In this document: piece after piece, positions 10,627-20,446 of the stretch | How positions within the stretch are numbered: the stretch's first letter is position 1 | Layout: each line of letters begins with the position of its first letter | Source of the DNA: Pseudomonadota bacterium | Lineage (GTDB): Bacteria > Pseudomonadota > Alphaproteobacteria > Acetobacterales > Acetobacteraceae | DNA: 36,848 nucleotides | Assembly: GCA_021849425.1 (NCBI GenBank) | Contig: JAJZSY010000024.1 | Location: 1-36,848, forward strand | Reading direction: 5' to 3' | The notes under the pieces: generated by a model | Seen by the model: only the letters and a program-made list of their open reading frames with translations | The model's database searches: none | What the model was told of the DNA's origin: nothing | Position numbers and translations under genes: made by a program

Positions 10627-11076
10627 ATGTTCGGCGTCGAGGACGAGGCTACGAAGACCGCCGTCAGCGCCTATGTGAAGCTCATGCGCGCGAGCCATTC
10701 GGTACTCAACCGCACGCAGCCGCTTCTTGCAGCCGCCGGCCTCACGCATGTTCAGCTCGGGGTGCTGGAGGCCCTGCTTCACCTTGGCCCGCTGACGCAG
10801 CGCGACCTGACGCGCAAGCTGCTGACCAGCCCGGGCAACCTGACCGACGTGATCGACAAGCTGGCCCGCCGCCAGCTTGTCCAACGGGTCCAGTGTCCCG
10901 AAGACCGGCGAAGGGTCCGCGTTGTCCTCACCGATGCGGGGCGACGCTTCATCGAGGAACTTTTCCCTCGGCATGCCAGGGACATCGCCGCGGCAATGCG
11001 CGGCCTCGACCAGAGCGAGCTTCTGGCGCTGCAAGAATTGTTGCGGCGGCTCGGGCGTGTTGCCGCCGAGGATTGA
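10627..11076 (+). CDS. MarR-family transcriptional regulator
   Basis: A 149-residue winged-helix regulator. The recognition-helix region is L-T-Q-R-D-L-T-R-K-L-L-T-S-P-G-N-L-T and the wing is C-P-E-D-R-R-R-V-R-V. It lies between usp and a pirin gene, and a near-perfect palindrome overlaps the probable pirin promoter just downstream. That makes the pirin its likely target. MarR proteins usually repress and let go on binding a phenolic ligand or on thiol oxidation. The protein has a single cysteine, in the wing (Q-C-P-E-D), which could be a redox switch, but this is inferred. Confidence 0.9.
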   Translation: MFGVEDEATKTAVSAYVKLMRASHSVLNRTQPLLAAAGLTHVQLGVLEALLHLGPLTQRDLTRKLLTSPGNLTDVIDKLARRQLVQRVQCPEDRRRVRVVLTDAGRRFIEELFPRHARDIAAAMRGLDQSELLALQELLRRLGRVAAED

Positions 11077-11102
11077 ACGTCGGCATCTCCACCCCATATA
11101 TC
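11073..11102 (+). promoter_or_regulatory. Candidate sigma-70 promoter of the pirin gene
   Basis: TTGAAC (11073-11078), an 18-base spacer and TATATC (11097-11102). The -35 box overlaps the marR stop. The -10 box overlaps the left end of the palindrome. Confidence 0.45.
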
Positions 11103-11121
11103 ATTCGATATCGAATAATAT
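11098..11121. promoter_or_regulatory. Probable MarR operator
   Basis: A 24-base inverted repeat with a single mismatched pair. The 14-base core ATTCGATATCGAAT (11103-11116) is perfect and the flanks are ATAT on both sides. It is AT-rich in a GC-rich genome, has the size of a MarR dimer site and covers the -10 box of the candidate pirin promoter. Confidence 0.65.
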
Positions 11122-11157
11122 CACGATACCCGACGCGGATCGTGCAGGAGAAACAGG

Positions 11158-11865
11158 ATGATCGACATTCGCCCCTTCGCGACATTGGGCAGTTTCCGCA
11201 ACGAATGGCTGAATGCGCGCCATCACTTCAGCTTCGGCGGCTATCACGACCCCGACCGCATGGGCTGGGGCGCGCTGCGGGTCTGGAACGACGACGAGGT
11301 TGCCCCGCAAACCGGTTTCGACCCGCATCCGCACCGGGATATGGAAATCATCACCTTCATCCGCCAGGGCGCGATCACGCACCAGGACAATCTGGGCAAT
11401 CGCGGCGTGACGCGCGCGGGTGACGTTCAGGTCATGCATGCAGGAACCGGCATCGTGCATGCCGAATACAATCTGGAGGCGGAGCCGACACGGCTGTTTC
11501 AGATCTGGATATTACCGGGTCGGCGCGGCGTCGAGCCCGGCTGGGCAACGCGGGCATTTCCAAGGTCGACCGGCGCCGGCCTGACCGTGCTGGCTGGCGG
11601 ACGGAACGGAGATGGCGAACGCGGCGCCTTGCCGCTGCACGCCGACGCTGCCGTGCTGGCCGCGCGCATGGCCCCTGGCGAGCGGATCACCCAACCCCTC
11701 GCAACGGGCCGCGCCGCCTATCTCGTGCCGGCCAGCGGATCGTTCACCGTCAACGGCCATGCCGCCGCAACCCGTGATGGCGTGGCGGTGCAGGGAGAAC
11801 GCGAGATTGTGATCACCGCGGATGCAGACGGCGCCGAGCTCGTGCTTGTCGACATTCGTGAATGA
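11158..11865 (+). CDS. Pirin family protein
   Basis: A 235-residue bicupin of the YhhW/pirin type. The metal-binding pattern F-D-P-H-P-H-R-D-M-E-I-I-T-F is followed by A-I-T-H-Q-D and by H-A-G-T-G-I-V-H-A-E, giving His and Glu ligands for one metal in the N-terminal cupin. Some relatives oxidise quercetin; others act as redox-responsive partners of enzymes or regulators. The ribosome binding site AGGAG lies 7-11 bases before the ATG. The MarR regulator and its palindrome are directly upstream. Confidence 0.93.
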   Translation: MIDIRPFATLGSFRNEWLNARHHFSFGGYHDPDRMGWGALRVWNDDEVAPQTGFDPHPHRDMEIITFIRQGAITHQDNLGNRGVTRAGDVQVMHAGTGIVHAEYNLEAEPTRLFQIWILPGRRGVEPGWATRAFPRSTGAGLTVLAGGRNGDGERGALPLHADAAVLAARMAPGERITQPLATGRAAYLVPASGSFTVNGHAAATRDGVAVQGEREIVITADADGAELVLVDIRE

Positions 11866-11958
11866 AACGAGTTTCATGGGCACGGGATAGTGCCGTTTAG
11901 GAACCACTCTATATGCGCTTTCGGGTGATTGATCCGTTTCGGGAACTGTCCCGCCCTT

Positions 11959-11984
11959 GGAACGGACCGGTATTCCGGATCGGT
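11959..11984 (+). promoter_or_regulatory. Weak EcfG-like promoter candidate upstream of degP
   Basis: GGAAC (11959-11963), 17 bases, then CGGT (11981-11984), against the alphaproteobacterial general stress pattern GGAAC-N16/17-CGTT. Two more GGAAC boxes lie at 11900 and 11942. The -10 part does not match fully, so this is a guess. Confidence 0.2.
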
Positions 11985-12059
11985 GCCCCTAGCCGCTGCC
12001 CCTCGCGGGGCGGCTCCTCTTCCGCCGGCACCGCCGGCCGAACAAGAAGGATAGACTGA

Positions 12060-13586
12060 ATGAACCTGTTCCTCGCCCGCCGTCGGCCCGGGCGCCTAGC
12101 CGCCCTCACCGCAGTGATGCTGGCCAGCGCCTCGCTGGCCGCGGTTTCGGCCGGCAGCGCTTTCGCCAACAATCAGGCATACGACGCAACGGCCAAGGTC
12201 CAGAAGGACTTCAAACCGATTCCGAGCTTTGCCCCGCTGGTCAAGGATGTCAGCCCGGCTGTTGTCTCCGTCACGGTTCATCTCAAGACACAGACCGCCA
12301 GCGATACCCAGACGCAGAACGGGCTTCCACCCGGCATGCCGTTCCCCTTCCCGTTCGCGATGCCTCATCCGCAGCGGCCCCAGGCGGTCGAGGCCAAGGG
12401 GTCCGGCTTCTTCATTTCCTCCACCGGTTACCTCGTGACCAACAATCACGTAGTGAGACACGCCAAATCGGTTTTTGTTACCCTGTCTGACGGTTCCAAA
12501 CTGCCGGCCAAGATCGTCGGCACCGATCCGAGCACCGACCTCGCGGTCCTCAAGGTCACGCGCGATAAGCCGTTTCCCTACCTGCAGCTCGGGAATTCGT
12601 CCAAAGTGGTTCCCGGCCAGTGGGTGATCGCGATCGGCAACCCGTTCGGCCTCGCCGAAACGGTGACGACGGGCGTGGTTTCAGCACTCGGCCGCGATAT
12701 CGGCGACGGGCAGTACGATAGCTTCATCCAGATCGATGCGCCGATCAACGAAGGCAATTCCGGCGGTCCGCTGCTCAACCAGCGGGGCGAGGTGATCGGC
12801 GTGAACACCGCGATCCTGACGCCTTCCGGCGGGTCCGTTGGCATCGGTTTCTCGATCCCTTCGGACATGGTCAAGCAGATCTCCGACGAGCTGATCAAGT
12901 CGGGCCACGTCACCCGCGGCTTCATCGGCGTGCAGGTGCAGACGATCACGCCGGAAATGGCGCAGGCGATGGGCGTCTCCGTGCATGACGGCCGTGCCGA
13001 TGGCGCGCTGATCGCGGAAACCATGCCCGATGGCCCGGCAGCCAAGGCGGGCCTGAAGCCCGGGGACATCATTACCAAGGTCGACGGCAAGATGGTGCGC
13101 GATCCGCGCGAACTAGCCCTCGCCATTTCCGGCATCAAGCCGGACGGCAAGGCCAGCATCACCTATCTGCGGGGCGGCGCCTCGCACGAGTTGAGCCTGC
13201 GTGTCGAGAAAATGCCGGCAAACGCCCAGGCCGCCTTCGGCCCCGGCGGCAACCAGGGCGGCTCTGCGGTGCACAAGCCTGAACTCGGCCTCTCGCTCGC
13301 GCCGCTGACCGATGCGGCCCGCCAGCAGCTCAACCTGCCGGGCGGTGTATCGGGCGCGCTGATCGCTCACGTCGCGCCCAATTCGCCGGCGGACGAGGCG
13401 GGCCTGCGCCCCGGCGACGTGATCGTGGGTGTCGGCAGCACGACCGTGAATGACCCCGAGCAAGCGGTTGGCGCCATCCACAAGGCGGAGGCCGGCCACG
13501 CCAAGGCGATCGCGCTGCGGGTGATGCGCGGCAACCAGGCTCTGTTCGTCGCGGTGCCGTTGCCGCAGGAAAAGACCTCCAAATAA
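12060..13586 (+). CDS. degP: Periplasmic serine protease DegP/HtrA type
   Basis: A 508-residue Do-family protease/chaperone. The signal peptide ends near A-F-A at residue 36. The catalytic triad is His130 (N-N-H-V), Asp160 (S-T-D-L-A-V) and Ser234 (G-N-S-G-G-P). Two PDZ domains follow, starting near G-F-I-G-V-Q-V and P-E-L-G-L-S-L. It degrades or holds misfolded envelope proteins. An AGAAGGA site precedes the ATG. The gene stands alone, with terminator-like hairpins downstream. Confidence 0.95.
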   Translation: MNLFLARRRPGRLAALTAVMLASASLAAVSAGSAFANNQAYDATAKVQKDFKPIPSFAPLVKDVSPAVVSVTVHLKTQTASDTQTQNGLPPGMPFPFPFAMPHPQRPQAVEAKGSGFFISSTGYLVTNNHVVRHAKSVFVTLSDGSKLPAKIVGTDPSTDLAVLKVTRDKPFPYLQLGNSSKVVPGQWVIAIGNPFGLAETVTTGVVSALGRDIGDGQYDSFIQIDAPINEGNSGGPLLNQRGEVIGVNTAILTPSGGSVGIGFSIPSDMVKQISDELIKSGHVTRGFIGVQVQTITPEMAQAMGVSVHDGRADGALIAETMPDGPAAKAGLKPGDIITKVDGKMVRDPRELALAISGIKPDGKASITYLRGGASHELSLRVEKMPANAQAAFGPGGNQGGSAVHKPELGLSLAPLTDAARQQLNLPGGVSGALIAHVAPNSPADEAGLRPGDVIVGVGSTTVNDPEQAVGAIHKAEAGHAKAIALRVMRGNQALFVAVPLPQEKTSK

Positions 13587-13607
13587 CGGCAAAGCGTTTT
13601 GCTGCCG

Positions 13608-13650
13608 GGACAGGCGCGCGGGGCATAAAAAACTCCGCGCGGGCCGTCCC
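13608..13650 (+). other. Stem-loop between degP and cysD
   Basis: GGGAC (13608-13612) pairs with GTCCC (13646-13650), and CGCGCGG (13616-13622) pairs with CCGCGCG (13635-13641), around an A-rich loop. No T run follows. It may protect the degP 3' end or aid termination together with the next hairpin. Confidence 0.4.
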
Positions 13651-13671
13651 GAAACCGGTTTCTGCTCAAAT

Positions 13672-13708
13672 CGCCTCCGGCTCTTGCAGGCCGGGGGCGT
13701 TTCTGTTT
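13672..13708 (+). terminator. Rho-independent terminator after degP
   Basis: CGCCTCCGGC pairs with GCCGGGGGCG (one G-T pair), loop of eight bases, followed by TTTCTGTTTT. It lies about 85 bases after degP and 36 bases before cysD. It could instead act as an attenuator in a cysD leader. Confidence 0.65.
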
Positions 13709-13743
13709 TCGAAAGGAAATTCCTTACGGAAACGAGGCCGATC

Positions 13744-14670
13744 ATGAGCGTGACAGAGACTGCGACCGCGACGTTGGATGCCGATCTCGCGGCCCTCGAA
13801 GCTGAAAGCATCGAGATCATCCGCGAGACCGCGGCGGGGTTCCGCAACCCGGTGATGCTCTATTCGATCGGCAAGGACAGCTCGGTGATGCTGCATCTGG
13901 CGATGAAGGCGTTCTACCCGGCAAAGCCGCCCTTCCCGCTCATGCATGTCGACACCGGCTGGAAATTCCGGGAAATGATCCGGTTCCGTGACGAAACGGT
14001 CAAACGCCTCGGCCTCGACCTCATCGTCCGCCACAATGCCGAGGCCGCGGCGCGTGGCGTCAACCCGTTCGATTACGGCGCCTCGACCTACACGCAGGTG
14101 ATGAAAACCGAAACGCTGAAGGCCGGGCTCGATGAACTCGGGTTCGATGCGGCCTTCGGCGGCGCCCGGCGCGACGAGGAAAAATCCCGCGCCAAGGAGC
14201 GCGTCTTCTCGGTCCGCACCGCCGGCCATGGATGGGATCCGAAGGCGCAGCGGCCGGAAATCTGGAACCTGTTCAACACCCGCCTCGCCCCCGGCCAGAC
14301 CATGCGGGTCTTCCCGCTCTCGAACTGGACCGAGGCGGATATCTGGAACTACATCGCCCGCGAGACCATCCCCGTCGTGCCGCTCTATTTCGCCAAGGAA
14401 CGCCCGGTGGTCGAGCGCGGCGGCCAGCTCCTGATGGTCGATGACAACCGCCTCCCGCTCAACCCCGGCGAGGTGCCGCAACTGCGCAAGGTCCGCTTCC
14501 GCACGCTCGGCTGCTACCCGCTTACCGCCGCGATCGAGTCGGAGGCCGAAACCCTCGAAGCGGTACTCGCCGAAATGCGCGCTTCGCGCATGTCCGAGCG
14601 CCAGGGCAGGCTGATCGACCACGATGATGCCGCGGCGATGGAAAAGAAGAAGCGCGAGGGATATTTCTGA
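13744..14670 (+). CDS. cysD: Sulfate adenylyltransferase subunit 2
   Basis: A 308-residue ATP sulfurylase small subunit that makes adenosine phosphosulfate from sulfate and ATP together with CysN. The PP-loop-type motif S-I-G-K-D-S is at 41-46, and G-G-A-R-R-D-E-E and the C-terminal K-K-K-R-E-G-Y-F are typical. ATG 13744 is chosen over an earlier in-frame codon at 13684 because the family starts there and the earlier region holds the terminator. It overlaps cysNC by one base. Confidence 0.97.
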   Translation: MSVTETATATLDADLAALEAESIEIIRETAAGFRNPVMLYSIGKDSSVMLHLAMKAFYPAKPPFPLMHVDTGWKFREMIRFRDETVKRLGLDLIVRHNAEAAARGVNPFDYGASTYTQVMKTETLKAGLDELGFDAAFGGARRDEEKSRAKERVFSVRTAGHGWDPKAQRPEIWNLFNTRLAPGQTMRVFPLSNWTEADIWNYIARETIPVVPLYFAKERPVVERGGQLLMVDDNRLPLNPGEVPQLRKVRFRTLGCYPLTAAIESEAETLEAVLAEMRASRMSERQGRLIDHDDAAAMEKKKREGYF

Positions 14671-16535
14671 TGAACGCGATGAGCATGACCTCTTCCCGCT
14701 CACTGCTGCGCCTGCTGACCTGCGGCTCGGTGGATGACGGCAAATCCACCCTGATCGGCCGGCTGCTGTTCGACACCGATAACATCCCCGACGACCAGCG
14801 CGCCGCCCTCGAACGCGACTCGCGCAAATACGGCACCGATGGCGCCAATATCGACTACGCCCTCCTTGTCGACGGGCTGGAGGCCGAGCGCGAGCAGGGC
14901 ATCACGATCGATGTCGCCTACCGCTTCATGGCGACGAAGCGGCGCAAGTTCATTATCGCCGACACGCCCGGCCACGAGCAGTACACCCGCAACATGGCCA
15001 CAGGCGCCTCCACCGCGCAGCTCGCCATCCTGCTCGTCGATGCGAGCCAGGGCCTGCTGACCCAGACCCGCCGCCACGCCTTCATCGCCGACCTGCTCGG
15101 CATCCGCCACATCGTGCTGGCGGTGAACAAGATCGACCTGATCGACTTCGACCAGGCGCGCTTCGATGCCATCGCCGACGAGTTCCGCGCCCTCGCCACG
15201 CGGTTCCATTTCGAGACGATCACGCCGATCCCGCTCTCCGCCCGCCATGGCGACAACGTGGTCCATCGCAGCGCGCGCATGCCCTGGCATGGCGGGCCGA
15301 CTCTGCTCGAGCATCTGGAGACCATCGAGCCCGGCGGCACCAGCACCGGTCCGTTCCGCTTCCCCGTGCAATGGGTCAACCGGCCGGACGCCGATTTCCG
15401 CGGCTATGCCGGCACGCTCGCCGGCGGCGAGGTCAGGCCGGGCGACGAGGTGGTGGTCGCCGCCTCCGGTCAGCTCACACGCATTGCCCGCATCGTCACC
15501 GCCGATGGCGACCGCCCCGCCGCCCGCGCCGGCGAGGCCGTCACCCTGACCCTGGCGGACGAGGTCGATCTCTCCCGCGGCGATGTCCTCGCCAGCCCCG
15601 GCGCCCGGCCCGACGTCGCCGACCAGTTCGCCGCCGACCTCGTCTGGATGGGCGAGGCGCCGCTCCTCGCCGGGCGACCCTATATCGTGAAGCTCGGCAC
15701 CGCGACCGTCTCCGGCGTCGTCTCGCGCATCAAGCACAAGGTCAACGTCAACAATTTCGATGAGCTCGCCGCCGATTCCCTCACGCTGAACGAGGTCGGC
15801 TCGGTGAATGTCGCCCTCGCCACCCCGGTCGCCTTCGACCCCTACACGCTGAACCCGCGCACCGGCGCCTTCATCCTGATCGACCGGATGACCAACGCCA
15901 CCATCGCGGCAGGCATGATCCGCCACCCGCTGCGCCGGGCGAGCAACATCCACCGCCAGGCGCTGACCATCGACCGCACCGCCCGCGAGGCGCTGAACGG
16001 CCATCGCCCGGCGATCCTCTGGTTCACCGGCCTGTCCGGCTCCGGCAAATCGACCATCGCCAACGCGCTGGAAACCCGGCTGCATCTGCTCGGCGCGCAC
16101 ACCTACCTGCTCGATGGCGACAATGTCCGCCACGGGCTCAACCGCGATCTCGGCTTTACCGATACCGACCGGGTGGAGAATATCCGCCGCGTCGCCGAGG
16201 TGGCGAAGCTGTTCGCCGATGCGGGCATGATCGTGCTGGTCAGCTTCATCTCGCCCTTCCGCGCCGAGCGGAACATGGCGCGCGAACTGGTCGAGCCTGG
16301 CCTTTTCCACGAGGTTTTCGTGGACACGCCGATCGCGGTCTGCCGCCAGCGCGATCCGAAGGGCCTCTACCGCAAGGCCGATGCCGGCGAAATCCGCAAC
16401 TTCACCGGCATCGACAGTCCCTACGAGCCGCCGGAAGCGCCGGAATTCCACCTGCGCACCACAACCGCCGAACCCGATGCGCTGGCAGAGTCGCTCCTTG
16501 CCGCCCTGCGCCCGCAACTTGGCCTCGGGCTTTGA
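14670..16535 (+). CDS. cysNC: Fused sulfate adenylyltransferase subunit 1 / APS kinase
   Basis: A 621-residue bifunctional protein. The CysN part is an EF-Tu-like GTPase with G-S-V-D-D-G-K-S-T at 19-27, then D-T-P-G-H and N-K-I-D. From about residue 440 comes a complete APS kinase (CysC) with P-loop G-L-S-G-S-G-K-S-T at 454-462 and D-G-D-N-V-R-H-G-L. It drives sulfate activation by GTP hydrolysis and then makes PAPS. The fusion is common in alphaproteobacteria. It is translationally coupled to cysD. Confidence 0.97.
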   Translation: MNAMSMTSSRSLLRLLTCGSVDDGKSTLIGRLLFDTDNIPDDQRAALERDSRKYGTDGANIDYALLVDGLEAEREQGITIDVAYRFMATKRRKFIIADTPGHEQYTRNMATGASTAQLAILLVDASQGLLTQTRRHAFIADLLGIRHIVLAVNKIDLIDFDQARFDAIADEFRALATRFHFETITPIPLSARHGDNVVHRSARMPWHGGPTLLEHLETIEPGGTSTGPFRFPVQWVNRPDADFRGYAGTLAGGEVRPGDEVVVAASGQLTRIARIVTADGDRPAARAGEAVTLTLADEVDLSRGDVLASPGARPDVADQFAADLVWMGEAPLLAGRPYIVKLGTATVSGVVSRIKHKVNVNNFDELAADSLTLNEVGSVNVALATPVAFDPYTLNPRTGAFILIDRMTNATIAAGMIRHPLRRASNIHRQALTIDRTAREALNGHRPAILWFTGLSGSGKSTIANALETRLHLLGAHTYLLDGDNVRHGLNRDLGFTDTDRVENIRRVAEVAKLFADAGMIVLVSFISPFRAERNMARELVEPGLFHEVFVDTPIAVCRQRDPKGLYRKADAGEIRNFTGIDSPYEPPEAPEFHLRTTTAEPDALAESLLAALRPQLGLGL

Positions 16536-16542
16536 CCGACCT

Positions 16543-16571
16543 TTCGCCGGCCGCCTCACGCGGCCGGCGAA
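16543..16571 (+). terminator. Strong hairpin after cysNC
   Basis: A 12-base perfect stem, TTCGCCGGCCGC with GCGGCCGGCGAA, around the loop CTCAC, eight bases after the cysNC stop. It lacks a T run, so it is terminator-like but not canonical. Confidence 0.5.
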
Positions 16572-16609
16572 GACTAGCGGAACGCCGCCGCCGGAGCCTA
16601 TAAACCGGC

Positions 16610-17719
16610 ATGTCCTACAACAGTTTCGGCCATCTCTTCCGCGTCACCACCTGGGGTGAAAGCCACGGCCCGGCGATCGGCTGCGTCGTCGACGGCGTGC
16701 CGCCCCGGATTCCGCTTTCGGAAGCCGACATTCAGCCCTTCCTCGACCGGCGGCGGCCCGGTCAGTCCCGGTTCACCACCCAGCGCCGCGAGCCGGACAT
16801 CGTCCGTATCCTCTCCGGCGTTCATGGCGGCATGACCACCGGGACACCGATCGCGTTACAGATCGAGAATACCGACCAGCGCTCGCAGGACTACGCCAAC
16901 ATCGCCGACCGTTTCCGCCCCGGCCATGCCGACATCGCCTATCACTGGAAATACGGCATCCGCGATCCGCGCGGTGGCGGCCGCTCCTCGGCGCGGGAAA
17001 CCGCGTCCCGCGTTGCCGCCGGCGCCATCGCCCGCAAGATCCTCGGCGAGCGCGTGCGGATTCGCGGTGCCCTGGTGCAGATGGGGCCGCACCCGATCGA
17101 CCGCGCCCGTTTCGACTGGGACGAGGTGGACCGCAACGCTTTCTTCTGCCCCGACGCCGTTGCCGCGACGGCTTGGGCCGAGGAACTCGATGCCATGCGC
17201 AAGGCCGGCTCCTCGCTCGGCGCCGTGGTCGAAGTCGTTGCCGAGGGGCTTTCCCCCGGCCTCGGCGCGCCGGTCTATGCCAAGCTCGACGCCGATCTCG
17301 CCGCGGCGATGATGAGCATCAACGCGGTCAAGGGTGTCGAGATCGGCGATGGCTTCGCCGCCGCCGCCCTGCGCGGCGAGCAGAACGCCGACGAGATGCG
17401 GATGAACGAGGACGGCACGGTCCGCTTCCTCGCCAACCACGCCGGCGGCGTGCTCGGCGGCATCTCGACCGGCCAGCCCGTCATCGTCCGTTTCGCGGTA
17501 AAGCCGACCAGCTCGATTCTGACCCCGGTGCACAGCGTCGATTCCGATGGCGACGAGGTCGATATCCAGACCAAGGGCCGGCACGATCCCTGTGTCGGCA
17601 TCCGCGCGGTGCCGGTCGGCGAGGCGATGATGGCCTGCGTGCTGGCCGACCAGCTCCTGCTGCACCGCGCTCAGTGCGGCGACACCGGCGCAGGACAGCT
17701 GCCGCTGGCAAAAAAGTGA
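16610..17719 (+). CDS. aroC: Chorismate synthase
   Basis: A 369-residue enzyme that turns EPSP into chorismate with reduced FMN, the last step of the shikimate pathway. Family motifs are T-W-G-E-S-H-G-P near the start, R-R-P-G-Q-S-R, and [11 protein letters not shown]. Length is normal. It stands alone after the cysNC hairpin. Its product feeds tryptophan synthesis, whose last enzymes are encoded about 7 kb further on. Confidence 0.97.
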   Translation: MSYNSFGHLFRVTTWGESHGPAIGCVVDGVPPRIPLSEADIQPFLDRRRPGQSRFTTQRREPDIVRILSGVHGGMTTGTPIALQIENTDQRSQDYANIADRFRPGHADIAYHWKYGIRDPRGGGRSSARETASRVAAGAIARKILGERVRIRGALVQMGPHPIDRARFDWDEVDRNAFFCPDAVAATAWAEELDAMRKAGSSLGAVVEVVAEGLSPGLGAPVYAKLDADLAAAMMSINAVKGVEIGDGFAAAALRGEQNADEMRMNEDGTVRFLANHAGGVLGGISTGQPVIVRFAVKPTSSILTPVHSVDSDGDEVDIQTKGRHDPCVGIRAVPVGEAMMACVLADQLLLHRAQCGDTGAGQLPLAKK

Positions 17720-17750
17720 TAGCGGCCCGCCGGCGCGTGAGGTAGATGAT

Positions 17751-18947
17751 TTGCTTATGAACAATTCACGCGCACCGGCCGCAACCCGAAACCAGATTAT
17801 CGCCCTGATCGATCGTGCCGGGCGAAAATCCTGGTCCGCCCGGATCGGTCGCCTGCGTGACGAGGCTGCGGCCAGCCCGCGCTATGGACGCCTTGTCGCG
17901 CTGCGCCATGCGGCGGAATTCGCCGCCGAGAAAGTTGTCAGGGATCTACCACTTACACCGGTCGATCAGGTGCTCGCCGGCCGCGTGGCGTCCCTCGGGT
18001 CGCTTGCGGCTGGACTCGGCAAGCCCGGACAGGAGAGGTTCGAAGCCGCCCTTGCCGCTGCTCTTGCGGCGGACGGAACTCTGATACCGTTGCTGCATGT
18101 TCATGACACCGCGGAGCGGCATCGCGCAGTAGGGTTTGATGTCGAATTCGCGGGGCTGGAGGAGGGCGCCACGTTTGATCTCCTTGCCACGCGCGAAGAT
18201 ACGGCAGTTGAAATCGTTTGCGACACACTTTCGGCAGAGGCTGGCCGCCTCGTCCACCGCGCCGCATGGGTGCAGTTGATGGACCGGATCGATCCGGATC
18301 TGCAGACATGGCTTTCCGCGCATCCGGGCCGCTATCTTCTGAAAATGACATTGCCGCGCGGGCTGCGGGTTGCCGAGCCGGACGACACCACGACCCTGGC
18401 CGAACTGCATCGCCGCATCAATGAAATGCTGACCAGCGCAAGGCGGTCGGACCAGGACGAGGCTGCGGTATTGCGGCTTGACCCCCTCATGCTGGCGGCG
18501 GCGCAGGCCAGCGAAAACGGACTGATGAACCGACTGCGGCGCGAATTCGGCCCCGAGGCGAACCTTGCCGTCACCGGCGACGGACAGGGCGTTTTTGTGC
18601 TCGCCGCGCGTGCCGGCAGCGAAAATGAAGTCGCGGTCGCGATGCGCCATCGCCTTGCCGCGCTGGCGCCCGCCCGGCTGACCGGCACCCGGCCGGGCAT
18701 TCTCGCCATGTTCATCGAGGATACCGACCGGCTCGAATGGCGCCTGCTGCGCGAGCAGCTCACCCTTGAAGGCGAAGCCCGACAGTTCCTCACTTTTCCG
18801 GAAGCGAGGCCGGTCGTCGCCGTCACCTGCACATCGCGGATCGAACTTTGTGCCGAGGACGGCGCCGACGCGCTGCGGTTTCGCAATCCCACCCATCCGG
18901 CAGGCAAGCTGCCGGCCCTGGCACCCGCCGTATTGTCGGTGTGCTAA
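17751..18947 (+). CDS. Uncharacterised protein, degenerate PD-(D/E)XK-like
   Basis: A 398-residue protein that I do not recognise as a named family. It is soluble, with no signal peptide or membrane helix. Residues 141-166 look like a restriction-endonuclease-type core: F-D-L-L-A with Asp143, then V-E-I-V-C-D-T-L-S-A-E-A-G-R. Related nucleases that I remember read V-E-I-E-C-K-T here, so the E-x-K pair would be V-x-D and the site dead. Start: GAGG at 17739-17742 is eight bases before TTG 17751 but 14 before ATG 17757, so TTG is preferred and ATG remains possible. It sits alone between aroC and a solute-binding protein gene. Confidence 0.75.
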   Translation: MLMNNSRAPAATRNQIIALIDRAGRKSWSARIGRLRDEAAASPRYGRLVALRHAAEFAAEKVVRDLPLTPVDQVLAGRVASLGSLAAGLGKPGQERFEAALAAALAADGTLIPLLHVHDTAERHRAVGFDVEFAGLEEGATFDLLATREDTAVEIVCDTLSAEAGRLVHRAAWVQLMDRIDPDLQTWLSAHPGRYLLKMTLPRGLRVAEPDDTTTLAELHRRINEMLTSARRSDQDEAAVLRLDPLMLAAAQASENGLMNRLRREFGPEANLAVTGDGQGVFVLAARAGSENEVAVAMRHRLAALAPARLTGTRPGILAMFIEDTDRLEWRLLREQLTLEGEARQFLTFPEARPVVAVTCTSRIELCAEDGADALRFRNPTHPAGKLPALAPAVLSVC

Positions 18948-19052
18948 CGCGGCCGCTCGCCCGGCATTCGGGAAGGGTTGCCAAAGCCGCATGTTTCGGC
19001 ACAGTCTTCCCTGACCGGTTTCCAAGCCGGTCACCTGACAGGGGAGAGAAAC

Positions 19053-20309
19053 ATGAAATCTGGAACAGGGCGCCGGTTGCGGCGCAAATCCGTGGGTATG
19101 ATTGCCGTCGCCGCGCTGACAGCGCTTCCATTGCTGGCCCAGGCCAAACCGAAGCCGATCGTGGTCGGGATCACCGCCTGGCTCGGCTCGATTCCCGGCC
19201 GCTCGATCGCGGATGGCGCGACCCTCGCCGCCGAGGAAATCAACGCCAAGGGCGGCGTGAACGGCCGGCCGATCAAGCTCGTGATCGAGGACAACCACAA
19301 CTCGACGACCGACGCGATCCGCTCGTTCCAGCGCATGGTGCGGCAGGATCATGCGGTGGCCGTCGTCGGCGATTTCACCAGCGAAGTCGGCCTGGCGCTC
19401 GAACCCTGGGCGGCGCGCATGCACGAGCCCTTCCTCATCACCGGCGCGGCCTCGAACAAGCTCACCGAATTCGTTCACGCGAACTACAAGCAGCATAAAT
19501 ACATTTTCGAGCCGAACGAGAACTCGGCCGAGCTGGCGCAGAACATCTGCGACGCCGCGAAATCGGTCCTTGTCGGCAAGCTGCACATGAAGACCGCGGT
19601 GGTGATGAGCGAGGACGCCGCCTGGACCCTGCCGCTCGATGCCGGATTCAACAAGTGCCTGCCCCAAGCCGGGATCAAGGTGCTGAAGGATATCCGCTTC
19701 GCACCGGATACCACGGATTTCACCCCGATCTACCAGAAGATCGAGGCGATGCATCCGGATGTGATCATCACCGGATGGGCGCATGCGGGCGTCAAGCCGA
19801 CAACCCAGTGGGCCGAGCAGAACGTGCCGATCCCGCTGATGGGAATCAGTTCGCAGGCGACATCGACGACGTTCTGGAAGGCGACCAACGGGGCGACGCA
19901 AGGCGTCATCACGATTGCTCCGGCTGCCGCCGGGATCGCCATCACGCCGAAGACGCAGCCTTTCATGAACGCCTATCAGGCAAAATTCCACACATCGCCG
20001 GCCTATACGGGTTTCACCACCTATGACGCGATGTATGCCCTTGCCGCCGCGATCGAACGGGCAAAATCGACCAAGTCGGGACCGCTGGTCGCAGCCCTCG
20101 CCAAGACAGACCGGATCGGCACCGAGGGGCGGATGCAGTTCAACGGGCCGCAAGCCCGATTCGCGAACGGTGCCGTCTATGGCAAGGGCCATACCCGCTG
20201 GATCGACCTGCAATGGCAGGATGGCGAGCAGAAGGTGATCTGGCCGGCCAAGCTGGCGAACGCGCAGCCGAAATTCCCGGGCTTCGTAAAGCTGCCGAAC
20301 TCCAAATAA
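19053..20309 (+). CDS. ABC transporter solute-binding protein, branched-chain amino acid type
   Basis: A 418-residue periplasmic type-1 binding protein (Peripla_BP_6/LivJ-like). It has an Arg-rich N-terminus and a signal peptide ending near L-A-Q-A. The mature part begins I-V-V-G-I-T-A-W-L-G-S-I-P-G-R, followed by A-A-E-E-I-N-A-K-G-G-V-N-G-R, which is typical. GGGGAGAG lies 5-12 bases before the ATG. No permease or ATPase genes are nearby, so it is an orphan. The ligand is unknown; an amino acid, amide or urea-like compound would fit the family. Confidence 0.9.
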   Translation: MKSGTGRRLRRKSVGMIAVAALTALPLLAQAKPKPIVVGITAWLGSIPGRSIADGATLAAEEINAKGGVNGRPIKLVIEDNHNSTTDAIRSFQRMVRQDHAVAVVGDFTSEVGLALEPWAARMHEPFLITGAASNKLTEFVHANYKQHKYIFEPNENSAELAQNICDAAKSVLVGKLHMKTAVVMSEDAAWTLPLDAGFNKCLPQAGIKVLKDIRFAPDTTDFTPIYQKIEAMHPDVIITGWAHAGVKPTTQWAEQNVPIPLMGISSQATSTTFWKATNGATQGVITIAPAAAGIAITPKTQPFMNAYQAKFHTSPAYTGFTTYDAMYALAAAIERAKSTKSGPLVAALAKTDRIGTEGRMQFNGPQARFANGAVYGKGHTRWIDLQWQDGEQKVIWPAKLANAQPKFPGFVKLPNSK

Positions 20310-20334
20310 GGCTCAATCAAACCCAACCGAAAGG

Positions 20335-20372
20335 CCCGCGGCCGGAGAAGACCCTCCGGCCGCGGGTTTTTT
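20335..20372 (+). terminator. Rho-independent terminator after solute-binding protein gene
   Basis: A perfect 12-base stem, CCCGCGGCCGGA with TCCGGCCGCGGG, eight-base loop, then six T. It separates the solute-binding protein gene from the GlcG-like gene. Confidence 0.93.
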
Positions 20373-20446
20373 GCATCACACGGTCTGGACTTCGCGGCCG
20401 GCCGCCGCGAAAACCCCGGCGTAAACTGGTCCAACGGAGAAAACGC

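Noticed and set aside
14700..16559. 619-codon minus-strand open frame
   Set aside because: Exact antisense shadow of cysNC.
17946..20213. 755-codon minus-strand open frame
   Set aside because: It is antisense to the uncharacterised protein and solute-binding protein genes; composition is that of a GC-rich shadow frame.
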